Origin: Bidens hawaiensis
Taxonomy: Eukaryota; Streptophyta; Magnoliopsida; Asterales; Asteraceae
NCBI GenBank assembly: GCA_021521415.1
Contig: JAIQDT010009018.1
Coordinates: 1 to 64,000, forward strand
Direction: 5' to 3'
Length of the DNA: 64,000 bases
Below the pieces are notes generated by a model, which saw nothing but the letters and a program-made list of their open reading frames with translations, ran no database searches and had not been told where the DNA came from. A program made the translations under genes and the position numbers. Below are positions 23,599 to 34,379 of this stretch, piece by piece. The first letter of the stretch is position 1; every line of letters begins with the position of its first letter.

Positions 23599-25763
23599 TG
23601 TAAGGCCCCGTTACCGGTAGCCCTACTTTCGTGTTGGATTTACTCATAAACGCAGTTCTAAATATCAGAGTTAATTAAAACATTCGCGGAACATTAAAAA
23701 CTTTCATAAAACATTTCGTAACAATCCAAAACTTGTCTTAAACAAACAACTTGTCTTTCAAAAACAAAGTAATTAAAACACATCACGTCTTGAGCCTTCT
23801 GATGCCAGCCTCTTATTCAATGCCACATGTCTCCTCAAGCGAGCTGCCTCATCCTACTCACCTGCGTGCATACTAAAAGTCAGCTACGCTGAGTGAGTTC
23901 TAGTTAATCATACATTATACAATACACACAAACTTATATTCTTTCATTCATATTTTCATACTTTCTTTTGTACTAACTTGCTTTCATATCTTACGTTATA
24001 AAGAGCATTACGCCCTACATTCCTCGAGTATTATTAGGGCTCGGTACCCTCCTTCCTCGAGTATTATTAGGGCTCGGTACCCTATTTTCCCGAATATTAG
24101 TAGGGTTCGGTTCCCTAGTTCTCGAATATTAGTAGGGTTCGATTCCCTCTTCGTTACCATACAACCATACATCATACCTCGAGTATTATTAGCGCTCGGT
24201 ACCCTTTTCATAACCATGCAACCATACAACCATCATTTCCTTCTTTTATTAACTTTATCACGTTCATTCACATAAGCATACATATCATACTTACCTTATA
24301 CATAGCGTTACAACCTGACAGTACGTGCAATATCCGAAGATCGTTCACGTACCATCAAGTAATCATTCATACATCTCACATTATTCACATAAGGCATACA
24401 CTTATCTCTTAGGATAAGCGTATTAACAAGCATATTGAGTATGCACACAGCCCCGAAAACATAACACATAAATGGGGCTAGAAACTCACCTGAATCCTGT
24501 TATGCTCTCCGTTAATCGTTATTCCCTACTTGAGTTGTGCACGGCTAAATGTATAATATTTACATGTATCAATTAACTACTACTACTCATGTTGTATTTC
24601 TATCTTTATATAACCCACAACGAACAGCGGTCCGGGGGCAGCGCCCCTGGCAGCGGGGTCTAGGGGCGGCAGCCCCTAGCAGGGTCCAAGGGGCAGAGCC
24701 CCTGGCTGGGGTCGAGCTATCTGATTCGTTACCGAACTTAACTTAAGCGAACTTAGCTACTGGCGAAGTTAATATCAGCGAACTTAGCTAGTAGCGAACT
24801 TATCATCCAGCGAACATATGGATAGGCAAAGTTATCTATGGTGAACTTGCTTACAGCGAACTTGTCTACGGCGAACTTGCTGCAGCGAACTTAGTCAATC
24901 AGCGAAGTTGATCAGTTAGGCGAACTTGCTTTCAGCGAACTTATCTACGGCAAACTTGCTGCAGCGAACTTAGTCAATCAGGGAAGTTGATCAGTTAGGC
25001 GAACTTGCTTGCAAGCGAACTTGCTTGCAGGCGAAGTTCGCTTGTAGGCGAAGTTGTGCAGCAGCCACCGTTGTTCGTCCTTAATCCCCAAAATCATCAT
25101 TGTTTTACTGAGAAATCCATGGGTATGGTATTTGACTAACCCGCGATCATTCCTATGGTCGTTTTTGGATATGGTTTGACCCGAAAACATGTAAAGTTTG
25201 GACCTTTAAGTTCAAAAATGTTCAATACTAGTGTTAAGGGTTCATTAATCGAGCCGTTTCCATTTTCGGGTTCATTACACTCGTATTTATCATCAAGTTT
25301 ACAACTTTATGTTTCGTTTATACCCGATCTACTCTCGTTCTAAGTTTCAATGCTAAACGTAAACTTTAAAGGGTCAAGAACCTACCTTTAGTGCTCGTTT
25401 GGATCTCGTTTAACTTGTTTATGCACTTTAGATCTCGTGTAATAAAGATCTAATACCAACTAACGTTCGTTTGGCCTCAAGCCCCTCTCGTCTCTCTCGG
25501 CCGTGTATACGGTGGTGTGTGGTGTGTGTGTTATGGAATGTGTAGAGATTTATGAAAGATGGAAATGATAGTTAGGGTTTAGGATGGTTTAAGGGGATAT
25601 TTATATCCCTTAAAGCCCATGGACCTAAGGCCCATTACCCTTAATCCATCTTAATTAATCCAAGTCCATGGTCCTTTCTTTATTAGGCATAAGTTAACTA
25701 TTAACACACGATAACTAAACGCGACTTTCTTTATTTAATATTAGAATATTTTAGGATGTTACA
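23599..25763 (-). mobile_element. Family B2 solo LTR, minus strand
   Basis: The LTR is 2165 bp, flanked by the 5-bp target duplication TCTTG (23594-23598 and 25764-25768). No internal sequence is present, so this is a solo LTR left by recombination between two LTRs. In sense orientation it has a TATA box (25593-25606), tandem TAAGTTCGC-type repeats (24725-25060), a GC-rich hairpin cluster (24625-24715), a donor-like GTGAGT near 24490, and two inverted repeats (24397-24422 and 24321-24352). CCCTAATAATA repeats lie at 24025-24210 and the acceptor-like region near 23860-23905. Confidence 0.92.
24321..24352 (-). other. UUCG-capped hairpin of B2 LTR
   Basis: The outer arms GTACGTG (24321-24327) and CACGTAC (24346-24352) are perfect complements. 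Inside, the sense strand reads ATC-TTCG-GAT, a C(UUCG)G tetraloop context. The same core is present in other B LTRs. Confidence 0.55.
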
Positions 25764-27302
25764 TCTTGTTCATCAAAGTTAGTATTCCGGCAACCCTCCG
25801 TTCACTACCATTCCAGCACCAATCGAGGTAAACAATATATGGATTTGAAGCATTTCAAGCCAATTAATAAACCCCTAACACATCTCTGGCAGATATGGAT
25901 TTAATTTGGAGAATTAGATCTAGGGTTTGTGGGGGGGAAAAGATGAACAAATGTGTTAATATATATAAATAAATTTCCATTCTTTTAACAAACTGATGAA
26001 CTGGTCCAGTGGATAAACCATCTTTGTGTGGTCCAAAGGAAGGACATTTTTAACGCATGGCAGTTGTTTGATTTTTTTAAAGCTTTATATAATGATAAAA
26101 ATCAAATAAAATTTATTAAAAATTAAATAAAATCTTTTAATTTAAATAATCATTGTTTCACTTAGTTTTTAGCATTTGCATTTAAAAACCAAACTTTTAC
26201 AAACCCTACATCGTTCGTTAAAACCCGTAACCTTCAATATAAATAAATATATATACATATATATTCTCGTCGTAAACCATTATAAATCCTAAGCGTGAAC
26301 GTTTATGCTAAAATAAAATATACGGTTAACGCTAAAAATCACGTTATATTAAAATATCCAAACTTGTTATTAATCTCATAATTTAAATTAATAATATATA
26401 AATAATTCGTTGAAGCTTAACAATAATATTATAACATGAAACTTCATAAAATGATAAATTATACATTAAACATTTCTAATTTTCGATAAACCGATTTATC
26501 TACTTTTTATAAGTCGTTAGTTAATCTTTAATTTGTACTTTTAATTCTAGTTCGTGAAATTCAATTGCTTTGGTTTCATTTACGCGCTTTTGGTTTTGTT
26601 TTAAGTTTGTCTTCAACTTCGAGGTGAGTTTTTCACACCCCCTTTTTACTCTTTATTTACTTTTGGGGGTAGCATATATATCCTATCCAAGTTACATTTT
26701 TGTTTATTCATTATTTAAGAACTACAATTCGTTACATGGACTTGTGTGTTTATTTGCTTACTTGCTCAAAGATTGCGTGCTCATGGTTTCCTCATTAAGT
26801 ATGATCATACGCTCCCCTGTGCACTCAGGACCTCGATGATATGATTGAAATAGGGACCCCCGATCCGAGTACGTTGGTTATTACCAACGGAAAGGACACT
26901 TACTTGGGCTATTATCCGAGTACATTGGTGCACAATCCCAACTAGAAAGGACCTTACTTGCTCATTTACACTTGTTCATTGAATTGTAGATTTTCATGTA
27001 CTTATATCAAAACTTGTGTGAACTCACCAACTATTCATTAAGTTGAAATTATATTATATATATATGCTACAGGTATCTTATTTAGAGGATGTTGCCGTGA
27101 CAAAGACATTAGTACTTGGGATATTCAACTTAAATGGATGAATTCCTTAAATGTGTGTTTCTTTGTATTTCGTTTAATTCCAAACTTGTGTACTTTTTTT
27201 AAAAATAAATCAATGATAATATATTCACTTATAGTGTCACATGTGTTTTAAGCAATATGTACGTCACACTCGGGCGTATTCCGCTTTAGCCCTGGTGTTA
27301 CA

Positions 27303-27446
27303 GAAAAGAGCAGAAACTGCCTTTACGGCGACACTCGGTGACGGAAAGTGACCCTACTCTGATGGCACTCCATGTACATGACATCGCTACTGGTGCTCTA
27401 GACCAAATCGGTCGTTCATGAATCAGCTCAGGTCTGAATAATTACA
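27303..27446. other. Short target-site DNA between element C and B3 solo LTR
   Basis: This is not LTR sequence and I do not recognise it. Removing the B3 solo LTR joins it to 29568 onward. It could be host DNA or an older degraded element. No frame is convincing. Confidence 0.4.
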
Positions 27447-28561
27447 TGTAACATCCCGTTTTCTCGTTTCAACTAATAAAATAAATTATGATTTATTATT
27501 ATAAGTCGAGCTTGTGTTAGATTAAATAAATATGAGTTAAGACTTGGGTTAAAAGGAAAAGAAGAAAAAGACCATGGGCTTAAGCTCATGACCCATCATA
27601 TATAAACAATAATTAACCCTTAATCCATTCATTTACACATATTCCATACACCACCCAAAACACACACTTAAGATCTCTCTCTAGTTTTCTCTTTTCTTTA
27701 GCCGAACCAAGAAGGAAGAATCGACCCCGACCCGAGGTAATGATAATATGATGTTGTATGGATCCAACCTATTAGACTTAGTCGCAAAACAACGAGCCGA
27801 CATCGTTAAACCGTTAAAGTCATGAGATCCGGGTGGAGTCGGGTGTAAGACGAACCAAATATGAGCTTAGGGGTCACCCTAGCTCAGATCTGGATAGAAC
27901 AGGACGAAAAACGGTGAAAACGATGGAAAACGAGTGAGATCTCGTTTTTCCTGCGAAATCGCAGTTTTCTGGCGATGACGGCGCCAGAACAGTAGATGTG
28001 TCCGAGAATGTTTCTCTCACCTAACCCTAATTCGTTAACAGAGGTTTAATGAACTAGCCTTGATTCGTTAGCTAATTCGTTAAGGAAAAGAATGACGAAA
28101 TAGCCCCAATCGTTAAGGTCAAGTTCGTTATAAGGATCAGTTCATTAAGGTCCAATTCGCTATAAGGACCAGTTCGTTATAAGGTCCAATTCGTTATAAG
28201 GACCAGTTCATTATGAGGACTAATTCGTTACAAAGGCATATTCGTTATAATAGTTAATTCGTTATGAACTCCCATGAGTTAAGGACTAAATAACGAATTA
28301 GAACTTTGAAAGAATGACAGAAAGGTCCCTGGACTTAGAATAAAATGGATAAATTACATGGAAACCCCAGCCAGGGGCTCTACCCCCTGGACCTTGCTTC
28401 CAGGGGCGCTGCCCCCAGATCCCCGTTCGTTGGGGGTAATAATTAAACTAGAAACGCGATAAGGGTAGTGATAGTTAATTGATACGTGTAATTTTTATAC
28501 AGTTAGTCATGCACAGCTCAAGAAAGGAATAACCATAAACGGTGAACGTAACCGCATTCAG

Positions 28562-29302
28562 GTGAGTTTATAGCCGCATTCCTTATTATGTTTTCTGGGA
28601 TGTGTGCATACTCGATGTGATAGTTAATACACTTACCTTTAATGGTAAGTGTATGCCATGTATGATTTATATGTTAATTATGTATATCTTGGATGTGAAC
28701 GAAAGCATGTCGGTACATGAACGATCTTCGGATATTGCACGTGGTGACAAGGGAGGTATGAAAATAATAGATGAATGTGTATGATAGATATATATATATA
28801 CAACATACGAACATGTATGAATGAGTAAAGAATGTATATGTATGTTATGAGTATGTAAAGATAGAATGTACGAAAACAAAGAAGTAAGGAATCAGACCCT
28901 AATAATATCTGAGATAGAGAAGAAAGGGATCAGACCCTAATAATATTTGAGATAGAGAAGTAACGCGGGATCAGACCCTACTAATATCTGAGATAGACAA
29001 GAAAGGGAACAGACCCTAATAATATCTGACATAGACAAAGGACAGAGGGATCAGACCCTAATAATATCTGAGATAGAAAAGGATGGGATCAGACCCTAAT
29101 AATATCTGAGATAGAGTGGACAGTAAATATATAGTATGAAAGTAATAGTATGTACGTATGTATGAAGTTATGTAATGAAAGTAAAATAGTAAATCCATTA
29201 TTATGTGTCTTCGGATGTATAATTGCAGGTAAGTGAACGTATTGTATGATATGTGATTAACTATAACTCACTTGGCGTAGCTGATTTTTAGTATGCACGC
29301 AG
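28562..29302 (+). other. Candidate LTR-embedded intron, family B3
   Basis: The donor is CAG|GTGAGT at 28562. The acceptor is TATGCACGCAG|GT ending at 29302, preceded by AACTCACTTGG and AGCTGATT. In other B copies this reads CTCAGCGTAGCTGACTTTT, where CTGAC is a good plant branch-point match. GTGAGT after the acceptor makes the site resemble both a 3' and a 5' splice site. Function is inferred. Confidence 0.4.
28628..28653 (+). other. Perfect 10-bp inverted repeat containing a 5' splice-site complement
   Basis: TACACTTACC, six-base loop, GGTAAGTGTA. The right arm contains the consensus 5' splice site GGTAAGT. The left arm is its complement and resembles the 5' end of U1 snRNA. It is kept in seven B-family copies in this window. 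Confidence 0.6.
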
Positions 29303-29567
29303 GTGAGTGGAATTAGACAGCTGGCTTGAGCGGGGATACATGGCGGAAGAATAAGAGACTGGCATTTGATGAAGCAAGTTGTTTTATGTTTAATGTTTTA
29401 ATGTTGAAAGACAAGAATGTTTTAAGACAAGTTATAATTGTTATATAATGTTTATGTAAGTTCTATATTCCGCACAATGTTTTAATTAACTCTGATATTT
29501 AGAACTGTGTTTATGAATAAATCCAACGTCCAAATGTGAGGCACCGGTAATGGGACCTTACATTACA

Positions 29568-29790
29568 ACTCTCCAACGAACCTAATAGCGTTATTGATTG
29601 GGGTTTCGTTTATATTCATGGCATTAGTGGTAGGAAAATTGTTGTAACAGCTAGTAAAGTGATGAAGTTAGGGTTCCGGAGATGGACATGCTCTTTCCGG
29701 TTGTAAACATTTTTCGGTAAGCCGATATATATATGGAAAACCTCGGTTATCCGGCAAGGCCGATATATTCTGATAAGTTTGGGGTCGTTT
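29568..29790. other. Unrecognised target DNA between two solo LTRs
   Basis: This is a short segment continuing 27303-27446. A 60-residue minus-strand frame runs over it into the next LTR but resembles nothing I know. It may be a fragment of host intergenic DNA. Confidence 0.35.
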
Positions 29791-30622
29791 TGTAACAACT
29801 CGAGTTTTCTAATTTATAATTATTATTAAATACCCGACTCGTTTTGAAGTTCGGATTATTTTAAGTAAAATATCGCATTAGTCGAGAAGATTAATTATTA
29901 TTTTATTATTGTTTATGTAAAATACATCTATGACTTTCATTTTATGGCAAAACTAAGCCAAACTAAACCTTTACCACCTTATGCTTCCTTTCCCAAACTC
30001 TAAGGCCCAAAGTGAAAATTTTGATCAAACCCATTTACACAATCAAGTACCCTGACCCATATCCCGATCCAAACCCCTAATCCAAACCCTAATTGAACCC
30101 GTTATCGAATTGGAATGTCTTGTACCTTAATTCTCGTATCTTATCTGGTAATAGAATCAAACTCTATGTTATACATCCTAATTACGGCTTACCGACAATC
30201 ATATTATGGTAAAATCAATCAAACATGATTCGTCTCTATACATACTTTAGTCGACCCTATTCTGGACTGGTATTACAAGCAAATGTGTATATAAACGCAA
30301 TTAATCTTGCAGCCATAATCACTAAGCCCTATCCGTCCTTAACCCTCAAACCAATTGAATTTACATCATCATTTGTTAGGCCGTCCATCGCTGTACCTAG
30401 CCGTTGTCTGTCCATCTAATTTAACCCATCACACATCTGTTCACGAGGTAATTAACTAATGGATTTTGCTCATCGGGTTCCAATTTACAGGAACCCTAAC
30501 ATTAATTGGTTAAACATTAACATATTTGATCAATTAGATGTTCTATGGTTTGTTGGATAATCTGTGTGTTTTAAAGGCTTGTTATATTTGTCTGTCAGTA
30601 TACTTATAACAAGTTAATACCA

Positions 30623-30690
30623 TAGCCCAGTTGGCTAGGGTGGTGCGTCCAGGGGTTAAGCTGTTGTGGGGCGCGGGTTCGATCCCCCCA
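30623..30690 (+). repeat. tRNA-derived SINE head or tRNA-like Pol III promoter
   Basis: TAGCCCAGTTGG (30623-30634) fits the Pol III A box. GGTTCGATCCC (30676-30686) fits the B box exactly, 41 bases downstream. The sequence does not fold into a full tRNA cloverleaf with an acceptor stem, so it is not a tRNA gene. A truncated plant SINE is the likely explanation. I could not identify a clear target duplication or full tail. Confidence 0.6.
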
Positions 30691-30886
30691 GCCCCCTTTA
30701 TTTTTGGAAAATATGTTTGTTTATTGGTTAAGCTTGCTAGATCATAAATTAATAAATATATATTATTAATATTATAAAAATTAATATTTAATCAATATTT
30801 TTACAAAACCAACATATAAACCAGTTGTTTTTTCGAATCATTGTTAAAAACCATATATAAATGCATATATTGTATATATGTATATA

Positions 30887-30888
<2 letters not shown>

Positions 30889-30922
<34 letters not shown>
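30889..30922. repeat. AT microsatellite in E LTR
   Basis: A run of TA dinucleotides with minor interruption. Confidence 0.9.
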
Positions 30923-30926
<4 letters not shown>

Positions 30927-32170
30927 TAAATGTATGGTGTGTAAAATTTTATTTTTATAAGGTCTTAATCTAAAAAAAAATAATAATAACATATATTTAA
31001 AATTCATCCATGTACAGCAAGTATATATATATCTTACGCATTTATTAAAAGAACATATTTAGTATAACTATTATTATCTATTATTATCTACTAACTATAA
31101 TTTACAATATTTATTTTAAAAGCTATCTTTATTAATAATAAGAATTTATATACATATTAAATGTATTTTTAGTCTAAAATTATTTATCCAAAGTCTTAAA
31201 AATATTTACTTAAGTATTTTTATGTAATCTTGTATAATTAAAATAATATTATTTATGATAAATTGTTGTTAAATCAAAGTAATAAAAATTGATAATAATT
31301 CTAAGTCATATTTAATTTTCAAAAGAACACTCGATATCAAATCCCGAACCTCTATCTAGTTTTTTTTAGCTTCGTTGATCCATCCACATTTATTTCCTCC
31401 ATTATTGTAATTAGGATTCTCATCGGTAAGTCCCGAAGAGCTTGACTTACTGTTTTCTTACCTATTCATTAACTCTTGCTTAATCATCGAGTTGAGTATT
31501 TCACTCCCCCTTTTTACTTATTTTATCTTTTGGGGACATATGCGTAATTAGATATTTTCATATTATATAGTACTCAACCGCAACTGTTTATCAATGTGTG
31601 TTTATCAGTTTGCCTAACTTGTTATTTGCTTACTTGCTTTATTTGAACGCTATTTGCTTACTTCGGCAACCCATGTCAATTTTTAGGGCAACTGTTTAGT
31701 CCTTGCTTGGTAACCAATGTTCATTTATATGGATTGGTTGAGCCATTTCTTTATAGTTTGTTTGATTGTTATATTCTATGGCTTAACTGTAGATCTCACA
31801 GGAACAATTTGCACTTTTACTAATTATTATTTACAGTGTCTCAAATATGGTGTTATACTCACTCAACCTAGTGTTAACAAATCTACTTTATTTTTAACGC
31901 ATATGCATGTTATCGTGTGATGTGAAGTTAGTTCAAGTTTAGGAAGGACATTTAAGAACAAAGATAGAGAAATTAAACAATACTTTTGTGTTTATGATAT
32001 ATGTTTGTTTGGTGAACTAGTTGTCTTTTTGGATATTGTATTGAATAATTTGTCTCAATCGAATTTTATTAATTAGATATTGAAATTTCTAATATTGAAT
32101 TATAGTACCTTGAGAGTTGTGGGCAATCAGTTTACGCCCCGACATTTCCGTCGTAGGTTGGGGTGTGACA

Positions 32171-34120
32171 GTTTCTAGGTAACTAAACTATTCCGGCCAG
32201 AACTTGTGTGAAACCCTTCAATTTCTGGCAATTGATTGCGAAGTCAGTTTTAAAAAAAAAATGAAACCCTAGATTAAGGGATCCAAAAAATTGAATGGGA
32301 AATTGAGTATACTAACTAGTGGGTTTTGTTCTTCTTAAAAAACTAATCACTTTAGACTCAAGAATCACTCGAATCCGTTGAGTATTGATGGAGGTATATG
32401 ATGAGGAAGATGAAGATGAGTGTAGGTGTTCTTGGTATCTGATGAGGAAGACAATGAAAAAACATGAAAATTTATGTTATGATCTTATCTAAAGTAGTGG
32501 TGGTGGAGGATGGTGGATGGTGGTGAATGATGGTGACTATGGTTAATTTGATGAAGTGGTTATCTAGGACCCACATATGACACATAAGCAGGCCAACTCA
32601 ATTAACATAAGTCCAGATCAGCATCTCTACTAATGTCGTTAGTGTTCCGTTAGCGAGGGAGTAACATAAACAAATAGGGTCAAAGTTGGGATTAATAGAT
32701 GACAAAGTGAAAGTTGGAAGTGTTATCAAGCGGGTGAAACTTGAGAGTATTAAAAACCAATACCCCTCGTTAAAAATATCTATATATCAAAAGAAATATT
32801 TATACACCTTCTATTAGTCACATATAGTAGTTCGGGATTCAATAGTTCTCTTTGTAGTTCATATTCCTCAGTTCACATAATCACATTAAGTGCTAAAACA
32901 AAATTTTTATGAATTGTGAAAGTTCTGAAACAATTTACGGTTGGCTATGTCGGTTAGTGGGTTGATATGAAAGCATATACTATAACAATAATAGCTATTA
33001 CAAAACTAACCAGTAACAAAAATACCTTTATCGAATTCTTGGATTGTGTCCCAATCTTCTTTAGTTATCAATTTCGTGCTTTAGGTAGAACTATCTAGCA
33101 ACCAGTGCATAACTCTCAACAATTCTAGGAGTCTATGGTTCCAAAATCCTCCAACTTATGCTCAAAACTGATTCAAAAGACACCGTTGGCACTTGAATGG
33201 TAAATATGTCTATCCATTGAAGATAGAATCGAAAATCTCAAACTATTAATTTTACACCATTCTAAAAGATGAAAATGCTCTTAATATATTTCAAAAACAT
33301 TTTTCAAAAATTTGTCTAACTCACCAACAGGTTCAACTCTTTATGTATCCATTTATTCCCTTAGTTTGATTTTGAATTGTGGCTTTGTTTTCGTATCATA
33401 AGGTTTGTCATGTTTAACTAAAACTGATGAATGAATCTGACGACTTGGTTGTATTAATACTTTGGGAAGTAATTCAATATACTCATTATCTCTGCTATAT
33501 ATAACACAGGAGTGTTGGACAAAACTAAGAGTGTTTATTTTAAGAGTTTTACTACTTATAAAGTACATGATACAGGCTTAAAGGGGGCAAAAGAGTCATC
33601 GTAACATTAAATATCATGTGTCTTTCCAATTAATTAAAAATAGTTACAATCATTAACCTTCAACGTTAGTTACCTTTTGTAAATATTAAAATTCTTACAT
33701 GATTGCCCGTCAACTTGGCAACATTTTTTAAAGTTCTTATTATTTGTATATTTTTTAATGTATTATGATGTAAGAAAAATAAACTTACAGCTAGAACATA
33801 TATATATATATATACACTATTGACGTTTTAATGTAAATTTTGCTCAATACTGACCACCATTCTATGACCATGACCCTTTTTTAAGTTAACATCTTAAAAT
33901 TATCATTCTATTGGTTTTTTACTAGATTTAATTATGTATTAATGTGAAAAAAAATTAAAACTCTATCGTCGTCGCAACATCGTACGAGTTAACTACTAGT
34001 ATAACTAATGTATAAATTCGATAACTAAAGCGTACGGGTTTACTACTGCTAAAACTAATGCATAGATTCCATAATTAAATTTATATTATTCTATGCCAAC
34101 TTTTTCCCATAGTGATTGAC
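32171..34120. other. AT-rich intergenic DNA
   Basis: I see no gene here. Short frames lack family resemblance and codon structure. An imperfect direct repeat of about 50 bp is visible at 33982-34082 (CGTACGAGTT..ACTAATG and CGTACGGGTT..ACTAATG). The GATGGTGG-rich stretch at 32500-32540 is simple sequence. Confidence 0.5.
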
Positions 34121-34214
34121 AAAAGATAAATTCAGGTAGTACTTGTTATCCTTGGGTCTAATCCAACAAAAGATAAATTCAGGTAGTACTTGTTATCCTT
34201 GGGTCTAATCCAAC
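34121..34214. repeat. Perfect 47-bp tandem duplication
   Basis: Two identical 47-bp units (34121-34167 and 34168-34214) beginning AAAAGATAAATTCAGG. The perfect identity suggests a recent local event. Confidence 0.95.
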
Positions 34215-34379
34215 GCAAGGTATAACAATAAATTATTTTTTAACAAAGACTAGCTTCGCCAATCATAAAAACTAACATGAGAGAAATGATATAGTTGTCT
34301 TATATACCCTAGTTTAAGGTTACATAATTTGTCCATGAGATCCTAATATTAAAATCATAAATTTGTTTGAAAACAAATT

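Larger units (their letters stand above)
18015..27302 (+). mobile_element. Family C LTR retrotransposon, non-autonomous, interrupted twice
   Basis: The right part of the 5' LTR (18015-19087), the primer site (19091-19103), a roughly 3.9 kb internal region and the 3' LTR (22954-27302, split by a B2 solo LTR) are all in order. The 5' LTR is entered at TCAAT by B1. The rest of it should lie left of the window. The 3' LTR ends GGTGTTACA, followed by GAAAA. No pol domain was found, so mobility would have needed proteins from another element. Confidence 0.8.
22954..27302 (+). repeat. Element C 3' LTR, interrupted by a B2 solo LTR
   Basis: It starts TGTAACATTC at 22954 and ends TGTTACA at 27302. 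Without the 2170-bp insertion it is about 2.18 kb. The intron-like module is intact here: GAG|GTGAGTT (26624) to CTACAG|GT (27072). The segment 26234-27302 duplicates 18015-19087. Confidence 0.85.
27447..29562 (+). mobile_element. Family B3 solo LTR
   Basis: The LTR is 2116 bp, starts TGTAACATCCC and ends CCTTACA, with the target duplication TTACA on both sides (27442-27446 and 29563-29567). It has TATATAAA at 27598, phased TTCGTTATAAGG repeats (28105-28265), a GC-rich hairpin cluster (28365-28432), CAG|GTGAGT (28562) and the perfect 10-bp inverted repeat (28628-28653). The UUCG hairpin (28713-28745), a roughly 37-bp CCCTAATAATATCTG tandem repeat (28885-29115) and an acceptor-like GCACGCAG|GTGAGT (29302) follow. 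Confidence 0.93.
29791..32170 (+). mobile_element. Family E solo LTR
   Basis: It starts TGTAACAACTCGAG and ends GGGGTGTGACA. The flanks share GTTT (29787-29790 and 32171-32174), consistent with a target duplication that lost or changed one base. The total is 2380 bp with no internal region. Decayed versions of the intron-like signals are visible: GAG|TTGAGT plus CACTCCCCCTTTTT (31489-31515) and CTCACTCAACC..GTTAAC (31858-31877). The acceptor AG|GT is not preserved. A tRNA-like segment lies inside. Confidence 0.75.

Noticed and set aside
24549..24746. 65-codon frame over a GC-rich block
   Set aside because: It covers the hairpin cluster of the B2 LTR, and frame and stops are not shared with other copies.
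29616..29798. 60-codon minus-strand frame as a host gene exon
   Set aside because: It runs into the start of an LTR and no resemblance or splice context supports it.
30623..30690. Functional tRNA gene
   Set aside because: A and B boxes are present but no acceptor stem or proper cloverleaf forms, so a SINE-like relic fits better.
32500..32545. GATGGTGG-rich stretch as a coding repeat
   Set aside because: It is short simple sequence with no open frame extending on either side.
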